The notes: generated from the letters alone by a model not told the origin. 64,000 nt of DNA from Schizochytrium sp. TIO01 (GCA_004764695.1 SMSO01000035.1:1548001-1612000), one strand, 5' to 3'; counted from the first letter of the stretch, positions 10,519-21,911 are shown. Made by a program: numbers and translations.

Positions 10519-11538
10519 TTAATGAAACATGCGCACGTACACGTGGTTGAGTTGCTCAAGGATGACAAACACAAGAACTGTTTGCGGGGCGAGACGGAGA
10601 TAAGCCGGAGTAAAACCCTTCCAGAGACTGAGAACGCCCTCATGACGAGCAGCCTGCATCATGCAGTCGGCCATGCCGTTGAACTCACCAGCAGCGGCGT
10701 TTTGCACACGGGTCTTCGCCACATCAAAAGGCAAGGAGGCAGCCGTGGCAACAAAACCACTAATCATTGAGGAGGCCAAATGGCACCAGATGTTGTCGTC
10801 AAAATAGACAGTCTTAAGAAGCTCCTCCTTTGCCTGCGAGTAGGTTGTGAGCTGAGCCATATTAAGGATGATGCACCGGGAGATGGTGGGGCCTGCGCCA
10901 ATCCACAAAGAAGTAAAGCCTTCTTTGCTAATGATCTGCTTGACGGCGTCACCCACACCCTTGTAGTTACGACGTTGGGCTTCCGGGAGTGAAGAATCAG
11001 CAGCCATACGCACCAGCGAAAGATCAAATGGGTTACCCACAAAGGCACCAACACCACCAGCGAGCATACTGAAGGCAAGCTTTTCAAACAAAGGCGGCGG
11101 GGTGCCATCCTCGCGCGTAAATGCCTCGATCAGCGAAGAGTAGATGCCGAGACGGGTGGTGCCGTAGCTCACCTGGCGCATCATGGACGCGGTGAGACCC
11201 TGATACAATCCGGAGGGACCAGAACGTGCCAAGATCTCGTTAGCAGCGCCCATTGTAGTGACAGGGCCCTTGGTGCCACCACGTCCTGCGAGCTGCAAGT
11301 GGTACTTGACAACGTCGATGGGGTGCGTGAAGAAGGTCGCCGTCACAGCACTCACAGTGCCAAAGGCGAAGCGAACCGGGGTCGGGATCTTGAGCTTTTC
11401 CTGGGGGTGTGCGGGGGATGGTGCAATCGCAGCAGGCTTCTGTGCAGAGAAAGCACGAACCGAAGGCATAGCGAAAGGGCTTGAGGAAACACGCTGCTGG
11501 TGCATCATAGCCTCCACGGCTCCACCTTGCTGAGTCAT
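10519..11538 (-). CDS. mitochondrial 2-oxoglutarate/malate-type carrier (SLC25A11-like)
   Basis: The frame encodes 339 residues from the ATG at 11538 (context AAAATGACT). It has the three tandem ~100-residue repeats of the mitochondrial carrier family. Each first helix carries the P-x-[DE]-x-x-[KR] signature or a variant: HPIDVVK in repeat 1, NPFDLSLVRM in repeat 2 and LPFDVAKTR in repeat 3. Repeat 2 has Arg but at shifted spacing, exactly as in 2-oxoglutarate/malate carriers. The blocks NMAQLTTYSQAKEEL, CHLASSMISGFVATAASLP and LWKGFTPAYLRLAP also match that subfamily closely. The protein would exchange 2-oxoglutarate for malate or related dicarboxylates across the inner mitochondrial membrane. 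The roughly 45-residue N-terminus (Gln, Ala, Pro rich) is an extension relative to animal homologues. Dicarboxylate carriers are close relatives, so exact substrate choice is less certain than family membership. Confidence 0.9.
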   Translation of the reverse strand: MTQQGGAVEAMMHQQRVSSSPFAMPSVRAFSAQKPAAIAPSPAHPQEKLKIPTPVRFAFGTVSAVTATFFTHPIDVVKYHLQLAGRGGTKGPVTTMGAANEILARSGPSGLYQGLTASMMRQVSYGTTRLGIYSSLIEAFTREDGTPPPLFEKLAFSMLAGGVGAFVGNPFDLSLVRMAADSSLPEAQRRNYKGVGDAVKQIISKEGFTSLWIGAGPTISRCIILNMAQLTTYSQAKEELLKTVYFDDNIWCHLASSMISGFVATAASLPFDVAKTRVQNAAAGEFNGMADCMMQAARHEGVLSLWKGFTPAYLRLAPQTVLVFVILEQLNHVYVRMFH

Positions 11539-12487
11539 TTTACTACTGTGTCTGTTGATAAAAATATTTGACTTCTGCTTGTAGTTTTGGATTCTCAAAG
11601 ACTGTTAGTTCTCTCGTCCAGCTCAAGCTCAAGCCAGTTTTTCTCAAAAGCTGGTTTGCTTTTTGTAGACTGATATTTATCGGCTAGAGGCAGAGTGCAG
11701 GAGCTCGGGCCAATTGCGAGATAGCCACAGAGGGTGAGGGGAGCGCTCGCCGTGGCGCCGCACGTGTGTAGATCCCGCGAATTAGGGTCTGCGAAAGTGG
11801 TCTGGTCGTTGCTCGTTGCTTGCTCGCCTGCTTGCCTGCTCGCTTACCTGCTTGTTTGCCTGACCGCCTCTGTCAGTCTGCAATAGTTATGGATCTATCT
11901 ACTACCACCTATGGAAGAATGTCATGGGAACGAAGCGCGCGACTAAGCTCTCATAATGAATGGGTAAAAGAATATAGACTACCTATATGTATGTAAACGA
12001 CTGTAAATGAAGGGATGACAATTCACTTCCATTTCTTTTATTTCATGCCTCTCTTTACTTATTAAAACTAAAAAACTTGTTTTTAAAAGATGATTAAAAA
12101 TGTGGTGGTGGTGCGCAGGTGTTCGCTCTAAGGCCCTTGCTACTCCTTTTGATAGAAGTTCACAAAGCTGCGCTCGACGATCCATATTGTTTACCAACAT
12201 CAGTTTCTATATGTGGTACAGTGTTTTGTATAAATATGTAAGTTTCTTTTATCGCACTTTGAGGCGTCAACTGGTTATAGAATGTTAGCTCACTACTGTT
12301 GCCCAGCTCAGCCGCCTGTGCTGACTTGACTGGCTTGTCGGTGCTTCAACCTAAGGGGATCGACCAAAAGTCGAGATGACTGGTAGAATAAACAAACAAA
12401 CAAGCAAACAAAGCAAAACATACGTTTACATACCATGGTACAAACAAATAATTTATTTTAACATACTTCTCTCATCTATCGATTTTG

Positions 12488-12526
12488 TTAATTAATTAAT
12501 TAATTTTTAATTAATTAAAAAAAAAA
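12488..12526. repeat. TTAA-repeat palindrome followed by poly-A
   Basis: Two blocks of TTAATTAA-type self-complementary repeats are joined by a short T run and end in ten A residues. The tract is AT-only and could extrude as a hairpin. Confidence 0.85.
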
Positions 12527-12832
12527 CAAAAATATATGAAAAATATTTATAAGCACGAAGAAAGGAAGAAGAAAGAGCAGGTGAGAGGAAAAAGGCCATC
12601 GTCATCATCATCATCATTATCATCGATCTCTCATTTCCCTCTTTCCAAGGCTTGCTTAAGTCGAAATAAGTGGGTGTAGCTTTGGGTACCTCATCTGCAG
12701 TTGTCTACAATTAGAATACGATGGTTTAGCCGTCTATAAGTTTAGTAATCTATCTATGTGTCGATGTGTCTATCTACAATCACGAATCAGTGACGAGGAA
12801 GGATCGTGCTCGCGAGACGAATCGCGGTACCT

Positions 12833-12903
12833 TAGTAGTAGTCGTCGTAGTATTATTGTTATTATTATTATTATTATTACTATTACTGTTATTATTAATA
12901 GTA
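12833..12903. repeat. imperfect trinucleotide array (GTA/TTA)
   Basis: GTA/GTC units lead into about 15 TTA units with a few substitutions. It is intergenic and the substitutions suggest an old array. Confidence 0.85.
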
Positions 12904-13075
12904 CTAACAGCACTAAGGCTTGATTACTTTAGAAAAGGTCCATGCCTAGGAACGAAACTGTGTTTTGATGCCAATAGCTTCTACCTATCCTCAACGCCAA
13001 CATCTTTAATGAACCATTCCTTCGCATGCGATAGCCAGACTTGCTGTCATCTCTGTTGGCGATGTCATTCTTGTG

Positions 13076-13080
<5 letters not shown>

Positions 13081-13143
<63 letters not shown>

Positions 13144-13199
13144 TAATCAATGAATTAATCACTCACTCACTCATTCATTCATTCATTCATTCATTCATC
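13081..13199. repeat. compound (AATC)n-(CTCA)n-(ATTC)n microsatellite
   Basis: About 15 AATC copies (13081-13142) are followed by an interrupted AATTAATC stretch, three CTCA copies near 13161 and about seven ATTC copies (13171-13199). This is the longest compound tetranucleotide array in the window. Confidence 0.95.
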
Positions 13200-14162
13200 A
13201 TTACAAATGCTTCGACTGACTGGCCAACTTCCGCGGCGTCTCACGTTGCAAGGCGATTACTCGGGCCTGGCTGAGACACAAACAAACAAGTTTCGCACGA
13301 AGGCCTTTGTTGATGCCAGAGCCTTCGAGGGGGCCTCGTTTTCACCTCGGCTGTCTGCGGTTTTCACTCCATTCCTGACGCCAAAACTACCGTGAGAGAT
13401 GGTGCTTTTGGTCCTTTGGACTACCTGAGCTTTGGCTGTTTTGATCTGTAGACACAGCTCCTTGGAAACAAAACAAACTCTGGTAGTAGAGTCCTTGTCT
13501 CTGTCTGTCTGTCTTTCTTTGTTTTCTTTGTTTCTTGTTTCTTTGTTTCTTTCTTTGCGCATTCGCTCATCCATCCCTTCAGGCTCTGAGCCGCTTCCGT
13601 ATCGGCACCCTGCACTGAATACGCGGAGGAAGGGCGTCGCGAATCACGATCCTGAGGAAGGAAGCGCTGCGATCTTCGAGCAAGCGAGACACGCAATCTG
13701 CACAAGTAACTTGTGCAGCGCCGCGCAGAGTCGAGTCCTACCTCTTGCTTGGTCATACATGTATGTAAAGTTGCACTGGGACTCGAGGCAATCAATCGAT
13801 GATGTTCATAGATCTACTGCTGCTTGTGGCCACAGCTTTCACCTGAGCGCTCGAGAGGGCCCGCTGGGTTTGCAAGCTAGTTCGGGCTGGGCAGAGCAAT
13901 TAACAAAAGGTCTTCGAGACTTGAATGCGATGGAAACTTTGCAGGCGAGCGAGCAACATCTTGATGAACTTTTGTTGGTTCATGAGATCTTAGTGGATCA
14001 GCAAACAAAGAATTATTTTAAGGCTCGCTCAACCGAACTCGGAAAAGAAAAGGTTTCATTTCTTTAATTTTTATTGCCTACACTCAAATATACATACTAT
14101 GTATATATTTTTATTTATTTTTTAGTCAGAAAAATTAAGTTGAAGGCATCAGAAATCCCGTC

Positions 14163-14187
14163 AGTAGTAGTAGTAGTAGTAGTAGTA
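14163..14187. repeat. (GTA)n microsatellite
   Basis: About eight GTA copies in intergenic DNA, unlike the AGT array at 23183, which is coding. Confidence 0.9.
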
Positions 14188-15787
14188 GGAGATGGCACGA
14201 GCTATAAAAGAGAAGGAAGGACCGAAATGAATGGAGGAAGGAAGAAGGGAAGGAAAGGACTGAGATTGATCAAGACCACAACCCCAAAAGTTTCTTGGAT
14301 GAGGACTTCCTTAGCATCCAATACAGGCTTGCTGGTGAGAGCCTGCCATGTGTCTAATATTGGGAATGTGTGGCTAACAACACCGTCAATCTCCTACTTT
14401 ATTATTTTGTTAGAGCCATTGCCATGATTGAACGGCCTTCTTTCCAATGGCCATTCACAAGTTGTCTGTCTGCTTGTCCGCACACCTTTTATTGCAGGTT
14501 TACTCTTTAACTTATTTTTACCATTATCATAAGATTGATGTTGTATTTTTAATTAAAACAAATAAAAAATAAAAAATAAAAAAAGAGAAGAGAAGAGAGA
14601 AAACAGTGAGATCTTCCATACATACGTTACTCTGTGAGCAACCAGCAATCTCAAATTAAAGATTCGTGTTTGCGTTTCTTGAGATCCTCAACTTCTAACT
14701 TTTGTTGGAAATGCCAAGCATCAGAAGTCCTCGTATTAAGCTCGTAGGTTCATACCTTCTCGTACTAGTAATTGAGTTTCTGCAATTTTGCAATAGTTGA
14801 AATGAGGAGACAATGAATACCTTTGCTCTAACTAATTTCGTATTGGCTCCTTGTACCTTTCTGTGGAAGGTAATCTTTTAGTGTCAACATAATAGGTCTT
14901 GTTGGTTCTTTACTGAAAAAGATAAGCGTCGAATCTGACAAATTATGATGGGTTACGCAAGCACTGATCCACTAGCTCAACCCGACGATTAGCATCTTAG
15001 AGAAAGAACTGTATCAGGCAAGAAGTCTCCTTTGCTGAGACATGATATCGCATCTCAAAGTATGAACGAACACCCGCCTTAAATGTATTTCCCATCTTCT
15101 TGCAATTGCAAAAAAAAAATATGTCTCAACATATATGATTTGCAGCAATATGACTATAAGTATCATGCGCCTCTAGAACTTTAACAATTGTAGGTCCTAG
15201 GTAGGCCAGTTAGCCTCGTTCGAGTGCTTCTACCACACAATTTGGCTTCTGTGTGTTTTAGTGGCAAGAGTTTACAATAAGCGCTAAAAGAGCTCCGAGC
15301 ACTTTTATAAATAGGATTTTGCTTCCGACAATTGTCTTCATATTATTTCTCTATCACCAAAACGTGCCTTGGTCTGCAGATGATAGCTTATGACAGAGAA
15401 TAGTGATTTGTTCTTATGACATTCATCAATTCCTCCACAAGCTCGGTTGCCCTAGGTGTTAAAGGTCCATTAAAAAGATAAATCCCAGTTGTCAAAGGTT
15501 ATCGATGCTCATAGTTGTAAAACTATATTTCTACATAGACTATTTTAGAAAACGTTTTAAAACGTTTTTTAAAAAATAAGTTTTTATTTAAAAGTCTTTA
15601 CGACAAGAACAACAAAAGTCTTTCCATGGTAGAAACTGAATAAAATTTGAAAGGAAGTTTGGGATGAAGAATGTGAGGAAGCTCATACTCAGTAGTTGTT
15701 TCAAAAAAAGTTCAACAAGCAATTGCAAATAGCTACTACATGTTATTCATTCATTCTTTTCTTTTTTATAATTAAAAAGTTGTTCAA

Positions 15788-17024
15788 TTAGTCTTTCATT
15801 TGTCTACTTTGGCAGAACCACTTAATTTCTTCTTCAATAGTCTTGGGCTTGCCTGAGAAATAGCTCATATCAGTAAATGGTATTTAGTAGAGGTTTTTAT
15901 TGTGATACAAAAGTGTGAGCTACTCTTATGAATTAATTCTTTTACATTACCAACAACTCCTAAGAACATGTCGCTCATAATACAGAAACTGCAAAGCAAT
16001 TGCAATGTAGGGACAAATAGTACTATGACGCAGTGGCAGTTGAAGATCAGTCCATGTGCCAGTTTTACACTCTTGCGTTCCCCCTTGATTGTTTCTATTT
16101 CCTCCCCTTAACTTTTGGTAAAGAAAGAGTGAAGAGTTTTGACAACAGACAACATTGACTGCAACTGCGCAGGAGAGGACCCACACACTTTGATTGCCCT
16201 GTTTCCAGGTTCGAGAATGCTGTCAAGACCTCTGAAGATAAATAAATCTGGCAGTAAGCATTGATTTTGACTGGACAACACGAACTGGGCGATCTGTATA
16301 GCTACAAGAGAGGAAGAAATGATTGTGGGCAAAAAAAATGAGCAAGTCGTATTTTGTGGCTCTTCTGATCCTGGCAAAATGAAGCTAAATCTAGCATCTA
16401 GATGATCAAGGTTTGCATGTGATGCCGCATTAGGATGCTGAACAACATGAGAGTGAACAAAAAGTAATCAATTTTAGAAGGGTTATCAGGATAACGACAA
16501 ACAGTTGTTTCTGATAAGCCTCCAGCAGGGAACTCTGAAAGTTATGTTTGTGAGCATAATCACCAAAGGGATCCAGAATCGAGTGCCTTTTCTTCATTCC
16601 AACCGGTGGGACTAGTCGACGTAAGACCAATCACAATGAGAGCAAGCTAGAGTCTCCAAAATGCTTGTAGAGTTTTTGCTATAGTCATAGTTATGATCAT
16701 TCATACCTTATGCAAACTTCACTACTCTATATTTCTTCAGGCAACAGTGCAAATAGACGTACATTTGCCTAGGTAAAAAACGCCCCAGTTCTAGTCAGCA
16801 ATGCATAGTTCTGCAACTAATTCATCTAAACAGGTTTAGCGGAGACTTCTATGTTTTCTCGACCCCATTTCAATCAAGTAAATACAGTAAAATATAATAT
16901 GAACTAGATGACATAAAGTGATACATTTTCTTTTCTAATACCGGCCAAAAGATTGGTTTGTTTAAGATGGCTATCGATGCCCCATTATTCCTTTCATTGG
17001 TGTAACAAGCAAGTATAAAAGCCA
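15788..17024 (-). pseudogene. possible intron-containing gene or decayed gene, exons unresolved
   Basis: On the minus strand an ATG at 17024 (context AACCATGGC) opens a 51-codon frame. Coding-like pieces then follow in changing frames at about 16620-16440, 16470-16090 and 16125-15951. The 3' end is the best part: a donor-like GTAATG at 15950, a CTACTAAAT branch-like word and a CTCAG acceptor at 15853 would remove 98 nt. This joins two frames in phase to give a C-terminus ending KPKTIEEEIKWFCQSRQMKD and a TAA at 15788. Other shifts could be explained by short introns with pyrimidine-rich acceptors (for example TGTTGTTCAG near 16440) or by frameshift decay. It would be divergent from the desaturase-family gene. 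No family is recognised, and chance open frames remain a real alternative. Confidence 0.25.
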
Positions 17025-17413
17025 TGGTTGATTCGTGATTATAGCCATCACTTCCAGTGATCTGCTCATATTGGCAAGAGATCTATTTTGACCGGGAAGT
17101 CAAAGGTTTCAACTCTTGTCACAGAAGGTGGAGAAATACTAAGTGCTAGTTGTTTAGATCTATAACCTTAACAATTTATCTAGTAGAGTAATTTTCTAAT
17201 TGGAAGGCAACTAAACTACCTAACATAAACGGTAAGAGTAATAGGCCTACATAGTACGTAGAAAGGTACTAGTATTACCTATTCAAAAGTTGACCATAGT
17301 CGATAGCAGGTATGTACTTCCCTTCTCTTAACGCAACATGACGTTTTAGAGCTGGGTCGTAGGACCTGAACATCTTGAAACGTCAATCAAACCTGCAATC
17401 AAGACTACCCACC

Positions 17414-18439
17414 ATGAGTACGAAAGGCAGTCCAACAACCGACCAAGCTCTGCAACAGATAAGCAGTGAACCCAAGTCGAAACGCAAAACTGCATCCTCG
17501 GGTGGAGCAACATCGTGGCCACAACTTGACCCACGTCCCACATATCCAGCTTGGGGCAAATGGATTTATAAGACAACAGTTGCTTACACACGTGCACCAC
17601 TTTTGCTTGCACTCTCCTGCAAGGCAACGTACCCCTTGTACGCATGTTTAGTCAAGCTTCTCAGAAGTAAGGGACTCAGTGATGCTATAATCTTTGGACT
17701 TTTCACATGCGTGACACACTCATGCAGCTATAGCATCTTCAATGGTTTTTTTGCAGCTTGCGATAGATTAAAGATTTTGCAACAGTATAAATTGCAAGCA
17801 GGCCGGGCTCAAACACCTTCAAATAAACTTATTCAGCAAACACTATTCGAGGCATTTCTGGGTCAATTTGTTTTAGGCCCCATATTAGCTGTAGCTAGTT
17901 TTCGCGTCTTCCGTAAGATGGGTATGCCAGAGCTTACAAGCTCACTACCTAGTCTATTGGAGCTTTACAAGTCTTTTGTATTAGCTCACTTATTCAACGG
18001 GTTCTTCTTCTATTGGTCTCACAGGCTAGTTCACCACAAAAAATTGTACCGTGCTATTCACAAACAACACCATAACTATATTGAGACTATTGGAATTGCT
18101 GCCGAATACGCTTCGCCGACAGAGCAAATTGTAGCAAACTACATCCCCTCGATTGGTGGTGTCATACTTTTTGGAAGACATCCTTTGATCTTCTTCTCAT
18201 GGCTCTTCTTTAGGTTAGTAGAAACCTATGAAGCTCATTCTGGATACTATTTTGGTCATACTTGGCTGGCTAAGATAGGATTAACAAATTCTGAAAACAG
18301 CGCATTCCATTTTTCGCATCATTTACAGAATCGAGGCAACTTTGGTTCATGGCATATGGATTATCTTTTTGGAACTATGGATGCTTGGATCGCTGCTGGA
18401 GATACAGACGCCTATGTTGCTCAATACTTAACAAAATAG
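17414..18439 (+). CDS. fatty acid hydroxylase / sterol desaturase superfamily membrane enzyme
   Basis: The protein has 341 residues from the ATG at 17414, chosen for its CCACCATGAG context; the open frame starts 13 codons earlier but without an ATG. It carries the three histidine clusters of the membrane-bound di-iron family: HRLVHH at about residues 203-208, HKQHH at 216-220 and HFSHH at 299-303. Hydrophobic segments surround them (for example YKSFVLAHLFNGFFFYW before box 1 and IPSIGGVILFGRHPLIFF between boxes 2 and 3). Enzymes of this group use a di-iron centre in the ER membrane to hydroxylate or desaturate sterols, sphingoid bases or alkyl chains. The substrate cannot be told from sequence alone. 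The N-terminal 100 residues look lineage-specific and include a hydrophobic stretch and TPLYACLVKLL-like helices. Compared with sterol C4-methyl oxidases and C5-desaturases the length is slightly large. Confidence 0.85.
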   Translation: MSTKGSPTTDQALQQISSEPKSKRKTASSGGATSWPQLDPRPTYPAWGKWIYKTTVAYTRAPLLLALSCKATYPLYACLVKLLRSKGLSDAIIFGLFTCVTHSCSYSIFNGFFAACDRLKILQQYKLQAGRAQTPSNKLIQQTLFEAFLGQFVLGPILAVASFRVFRKMGMPELTSSLPSLLELYKSFVLAHLFNGFFFYWSHRLVHHKKLYRAIHKQHHNYIETIGIAAEYASPTEQIVANYIPSIGGVILFGRHPLIFFSWLFFRLVETYEAHSGYYFGHTWLAKIGLTNSENSAFHFSHHLQNRGNFGSWHMDYLFGTMDAWIAAGDTDAYVAQYLTK

Positions 18440-18825
18440 ATTATATTTAATAATGAACGACACAGCTTTACCTGTACTGTCTCTCTTGACGGTTCATATT
18501 TTTACTGGCATAATTATTCCCTGATGAAAACTAGCAAATCGGGACACTTCGATCGTTTTAACTGAAGTGGCTTTCCTATCTATTATTTATGCAATAATTG
18601 AGTAAATACCAGTTCTTGAGCCTTGTGGCATAGGGGCAACAGGAAAAATGACATGGTATATGCGGACAGTTAGTTATCAGTGAAACTGCTTGGAATTCTA
18701 AATTGGAGATAATAGAAAAAATTTCAACACAAGCAAAACATGTTTAAGCGATAAAATGTTTTGTGCATCGTTAAACCAGGGAAGTGACGAACATGCTTGG
18801 CTATAGTCAAACCAAATGGATGTGC
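18440..18825. other. intergenic region between convergent genes
   Basis: 386 bp of AT-rich sequence with the two 3' UTRs. Nothing else was seen. Confidence 0.6.
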
Positions 18826-20883
18826 TTAAAAAGCTCCAGCCACCTGCGAATCAAAGGATGACATTTGGGACATCTGGGACATCTGAGACATCTGGGATGC
18901 GTTGTTAATATCTTTGGGATTCGTATTTAAAGAACCAAGCGTCTCCTCGTGAATGTTTAAAAGTCTAATAAAGTCTGACTGAGGCACTCGAAGGCTCAGC
19001 ACTGGGGCTTTAAGAAGCACGCAACAGTCAGGTCTTAGAATTGCAACCAAAAAGTACCGAAATTGAAATATTCCGAGAAGCATTAGCAGTGATTGGACCA
19101 GGTCATGGTACAGCAAACTTATCCCGAACAAGGAGATACCTTTTGAATGCGAACTTTCGATGTCTCCAAACAAATAGTTCCGGTAAAGACCAAACCACAT
19201 ACTGCATGTAACTGAAAAATTAGCTCCCAAGCCAATACCCCGCGAACGCTTTCTAACAATAAATGATGGCCACGCATCAATAAAAGTACCAATAAAAACA
19301 ATCCACGTTTGAGATAATATCACCAGAACGCCACGCCACGAAACAATAAGCAGTAGAGACAGTGTGCATGCCGTTTGCAGCATTATGTAAAACCGCACCT
19401 CGAATTGACTCGAAACAATTTTGCAAAGAAGGGTATTTGCGAGCAAAAAGGTGGTCATCACTCCCCATAGGGAAAGACCCAAGATAAACATCCACAAAGG
19501 ATATTTCTGGCCAGTTTCTGTGTGAATGTCTAATAATAGAAGTGTGTAATAGATGCCCAATGCTGTAAATGCAATGATCGAGAAAAATGGAACCCGTTTA
19601 TGTAGTATATATGGAATATTGCCCATTCTCCGTCCAAAGAAAAAGGTACCAATCGTTTTCTTTGTTCTAACAGGGAACGGGGGCACAGGAGAGAATAAAA
19701 TGCGTACAAATGGATCCGTATCATCAGGAATTGCATATTTGGGGGTAACAGTTTGCCTTCGTTCCCATGCCTCAGTGATTTGTAATTGCTCTCGTAAAGC
19801 TTGAAGATCATTGATCTGAGCCTGAAATATCTGCATTTTTGAGTGTATTGACACAAGCCGAGTGCGACCTTTTAGCATTGCATAGAACAAATGGAAACAA
19901 TACAATGAAACATTCAATGACCATCCTGCGACCTTCGTTGGAAAGGTTCCGAAACCATGGTCTTCTTCCTCGCTGTCAGCAGAATCTACTCGGGTTCCGA
20001 ATCTGATTAAAGTATCGATACTGGTTAGGAGATAAATGCTAGCGCAAATTAGGAGACATATTTTCAAAGAGCTGCGGATTCTCCCTGGTAAAGCGTCCCA
20101 AATAATACTCACAAAAGTTTCGCATGCAATAATTATACTAATAGCCCCTTGATAAGGATTATCCTGTAATGTAGTCAGACCTATCGCAGTCCCTGCAAGG
20201 TTGGCTAGTACATAAAGTGGCATGAACGATGTTACAATGGACCGTAGCATATCAATTTGTACATATAGCATCGGAAAGAGCATCGGGATTGTTGACAGAC
20301 AGAGCAATAATGCCACAAAGAATTTCTTGAGGTAGTAAAAGTAAAGTATCGCTGCAGCGCACAATATCATGACAATAATGAAAGGAACTGAAGAGCCCCA
20401 CTTCATCCGTCGCAGAATGTCCCAAACTCCTAATTTCCCTGCAATTGTATTCGACGAAGAAATAATAGTTGGGCGCAAGACTGGATAGAGATATCGGACC
20501 TTCCGATATCGTTCGTTGGAGTTTAAGCGTGAGGCCAGTCTTAATTTTTGAATGGCTATTGTACCTCGTTTTACCCAACCATTTACAGCAACAGTTCCAG
20601 TCCGAGGCTTTTTCCCTTTAACTGATTCTTCAGGTATGATCTCATCTGACTGACTAAAGTTTTGCAGTTCCTTTATCAATTTCAGCTCATCTTTCGTTTG
20701 GGATCGCTCAAGAACACTGACTCCTTCACTCTGAAGAGCAGGTAATGACTTGTTCGAGTTGATCAGTGGCTCAGGTGCAATTTTTGTAGTACAGCCTCTG
20801 CTCAAAGCTGGTTCGTTGTTAGAGTCGCCAGCGCCTTCGCAATTGTTGCGCCTGGAGGCACTACCTGAAGTGCCTCTAGTCAT
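18826..20883 (-). CDS. multi-pass membrane protein of unknown function
   Basis: A 685-residue protein reads from the ATG at 20883. The first ~140 residues are hydrophilic and basic (Ser, Asn, Lys, Arg rich) and presumably cytosolic. A first cluster of about five or six hydrophobic segments follows (near residues 160-290, for example FIIVMILCAAAILYFYYLKK). A soluble stretch of about 100 residues contains the charged, helical MQIFQAQINDLQALREQ. A second cluster of five or six segments covers about residues 415-630. The tail has four MSQ triplets just before the C-terminus. This layout resembles large lineage-specific membrane families of protists, and no transporter or channel signature was recognised. 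It is divergent from the EF-hand gene, with about 1 kb of shared upstream DNA. Confidence 0.75.
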   Translation of the reverse strand: MTRGTSGSASRRNNCEGAGDSNNEPALSRGCTTKIAPEPLINSNKSLPALQSEGVSVLERSQTKDELKLIKELQNFSQSDEIIPEESVKGKKPRTGTVAVNGWVKRGTIAIQKLRLASRLNSNERYRKVRYLYPVLRPTIISSSNTIAGKLGVWDILRRMKWGSSVPFIIVMILCAAAILYFYYLKKFFVALLLCLSTIPMLFPMLYVQIDMLRSIVTSFMPLYVLANLAGTAIGLTTLQDNPYQGAISIIIACETFVSIIWDALPGRIRSSLKICLLICASIYLLTSIDTLIRFGTRVDSADSEEEDHGFGTFPTKVAGWSLNVSLYCFHLFYAMLKGRTRLVSIHSKMQIFQAQINDLQALREQLQITEAWERRQTVTPKYAIPDDTDPFVRILFSPVPPFPVRTKKTIGTFFFGRRMGNIPYILHKRVPFFSIIAFTALGIYYTLLLLDIHTETGQKYPLWMFILGLSLWGVMTTFLLANTLLCKIVSSQFEVRFYIMLQTACTLSLLLIVSWRGVLVILSQTWIVFIGTFIDAWPSFIVRKRSRGIGLGANFSVTCSMWFGLYRNYLFGDIESSHSKGISLFGISLLYHDLVQSLLMLLGIFQFRYFLVAILRPDCCVLLKAPVLSLRVPQSDFIRLLNIHEETLGSLNTNPKDINNASQMSQMSQMSQMSSFDSQVAGAF
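18860..18898 (-). repeat. coding 9-nt tandem repeat encoding MSQ units
   Basis: About four copies of a 9-base unit (plus-strand form GGGACATCT) near the 3' end of the membrane-protein gene encode repeated Met-Ser-Gln. The repeat keeps the frame and may vary in copy number between strains. Confidence 0.8.
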
Positions 20884-21911
20884 GGCGCTCAGCGCTCAGA
20901 GCCACCAGGTTTTACTCTCCTGGTGTCATAGATATGTGCTACCTCGCTAGATGTGTTGTACTTTTTTGGCAGGTCCGAGCAGCTCTTGATCCTTAGTCTT
21001 CAAAGGTTTGTTTCACAGTATCCATTGTACCTGTCTGCTCGTAGTCTGGGTAGTACTGAGAAGAAGCCACATCCTGCTTAGTTACTAATAGTTCAATTGT
21101 CTTGTTTCTTTTGTGTTCATTTCTGAGTCCTTCTCAACGATTGAATTGAAGAACCACTAGAAAAAATAACACTAGAGGCTTTACAAGATTTATATAACGA
21201 TATAGAACTGTCTTGGTGGTAGTTTCTCATAAACGGATAAAAATGTTTAAAACTCCTTGACTAAAGAAAAAAAGGCTGGAACAAATATCTCCCACACTGT
21301 ATCACATCAAGTGATCCCCTCCCCCGCTTGCGTACCTTCTAGGCTATTTCTGAAAACCATCATCACTTGTTGAGTCATGTGGAAGGCGCTTATTTTGGGT
21401 CCAGAGATTATTTATCTTTGGAATTGCCTTGTTACTTTACATCCCAATCCAGTTGTAACGTCAAATTCCAGTGGGTGTTAACCTGTAATTGAAACCCTAT
21501 ACCAGTTTTCGTTTATGTCGAAATTACCATCCTTCCTAACATCAAAATCTCAGCACCACACAACTCACCAATACAGAATACCTTAGGTTATCTGTAGAAA
21601 CCCTGGCAAGATGTTCTAGTCAGTTGTCTCTTCATACACTCTTTCAAACTTGCTCAAATTATCAACGGATAGTAATATTTGATTTTAATTTAAAAACGAG
21701 ACATAGTGTGCACTTTTAGAACATTAGATAAGAACGCTGCTCCTTTGCCTCCGCTTTTTCTTGTGTGCTTGTCAAATCTTTTCAACCCGTTCCAGTTGTA
21801 CTAGAGAGTCAAACGTCCACGCTTCTGCTCAATATTTCAAAATAAATAACAAAAATAGATGAGCACATCAAACGCCATCTGCCCGATACTATAATCACTT
21901 TCGTACAAAGG
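20884..21911. other. divergent intergenic / promoter region
   Basis: 1028 bp between the starts of the membrane-protein gene and the EF-hand gene, mostly AT-rich. It presumably holds both promoters. No repeat array, RNA gene or additional coding frame was recognised. Confidence 0.55.

Larger units (their letters stand above)
11539..13080. other. intergenic region, promoter of the carrier gene and simple repeats
   Basis: The carrier promoter occupies about 11540-11880 and includes a degenerate CTTGCCTGC/CTCG-type tandem array at 11812-11870. Further on are AT-rich DNA, a TTAATTAA block with a poly-A run at 12488-12526, a TCA array at 12598-12625 and a TTA/GTA array at 12833-12903. No gene is supported. 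Confidence 0.5.
13200..17413. other. long gene-poor region with a possible split gene at its right end
   Basis: This 4.2 kb region runs up to the desaturase-family gene. At 13207-13900 the DNA is GC-rich with open frames on both strands, none with convincing protein features. A GTA array lies at 14163-14187, and poly-A/GA-rich sequence at 14550-14605. From 14600 to 15780 only AT-rich non-coding sequence is visible, including an AAACGTTTTAAAACGTTT palindrome near 15551-15569. From 15788 to 17024 the minus strand shows coding-like pieces, entered separately. Confidence 0.45.

Noticed and set aside
13432-14067. 211-codon plus-strand frame
   Set aside because: It starts at TTG and begins with Ser/Leu low-complexity from a TCTG/TTTC-rich stretch. 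A helical C-terminal part near 13900-14060 is mildly protein-like but has no nearby good ATG.
16190-16220. T-loop-like GGTTCGAGA suggesting a tRNA
   Set aside because: The B-box does not continue correctly and no acceptor or anticodon stem can be paired around it.
17375-17413. 13-codon N-terminal extension of the desaturase-family protein
   Set aside because: The extension begins at TTG; the ATG at 17414 has a better context.
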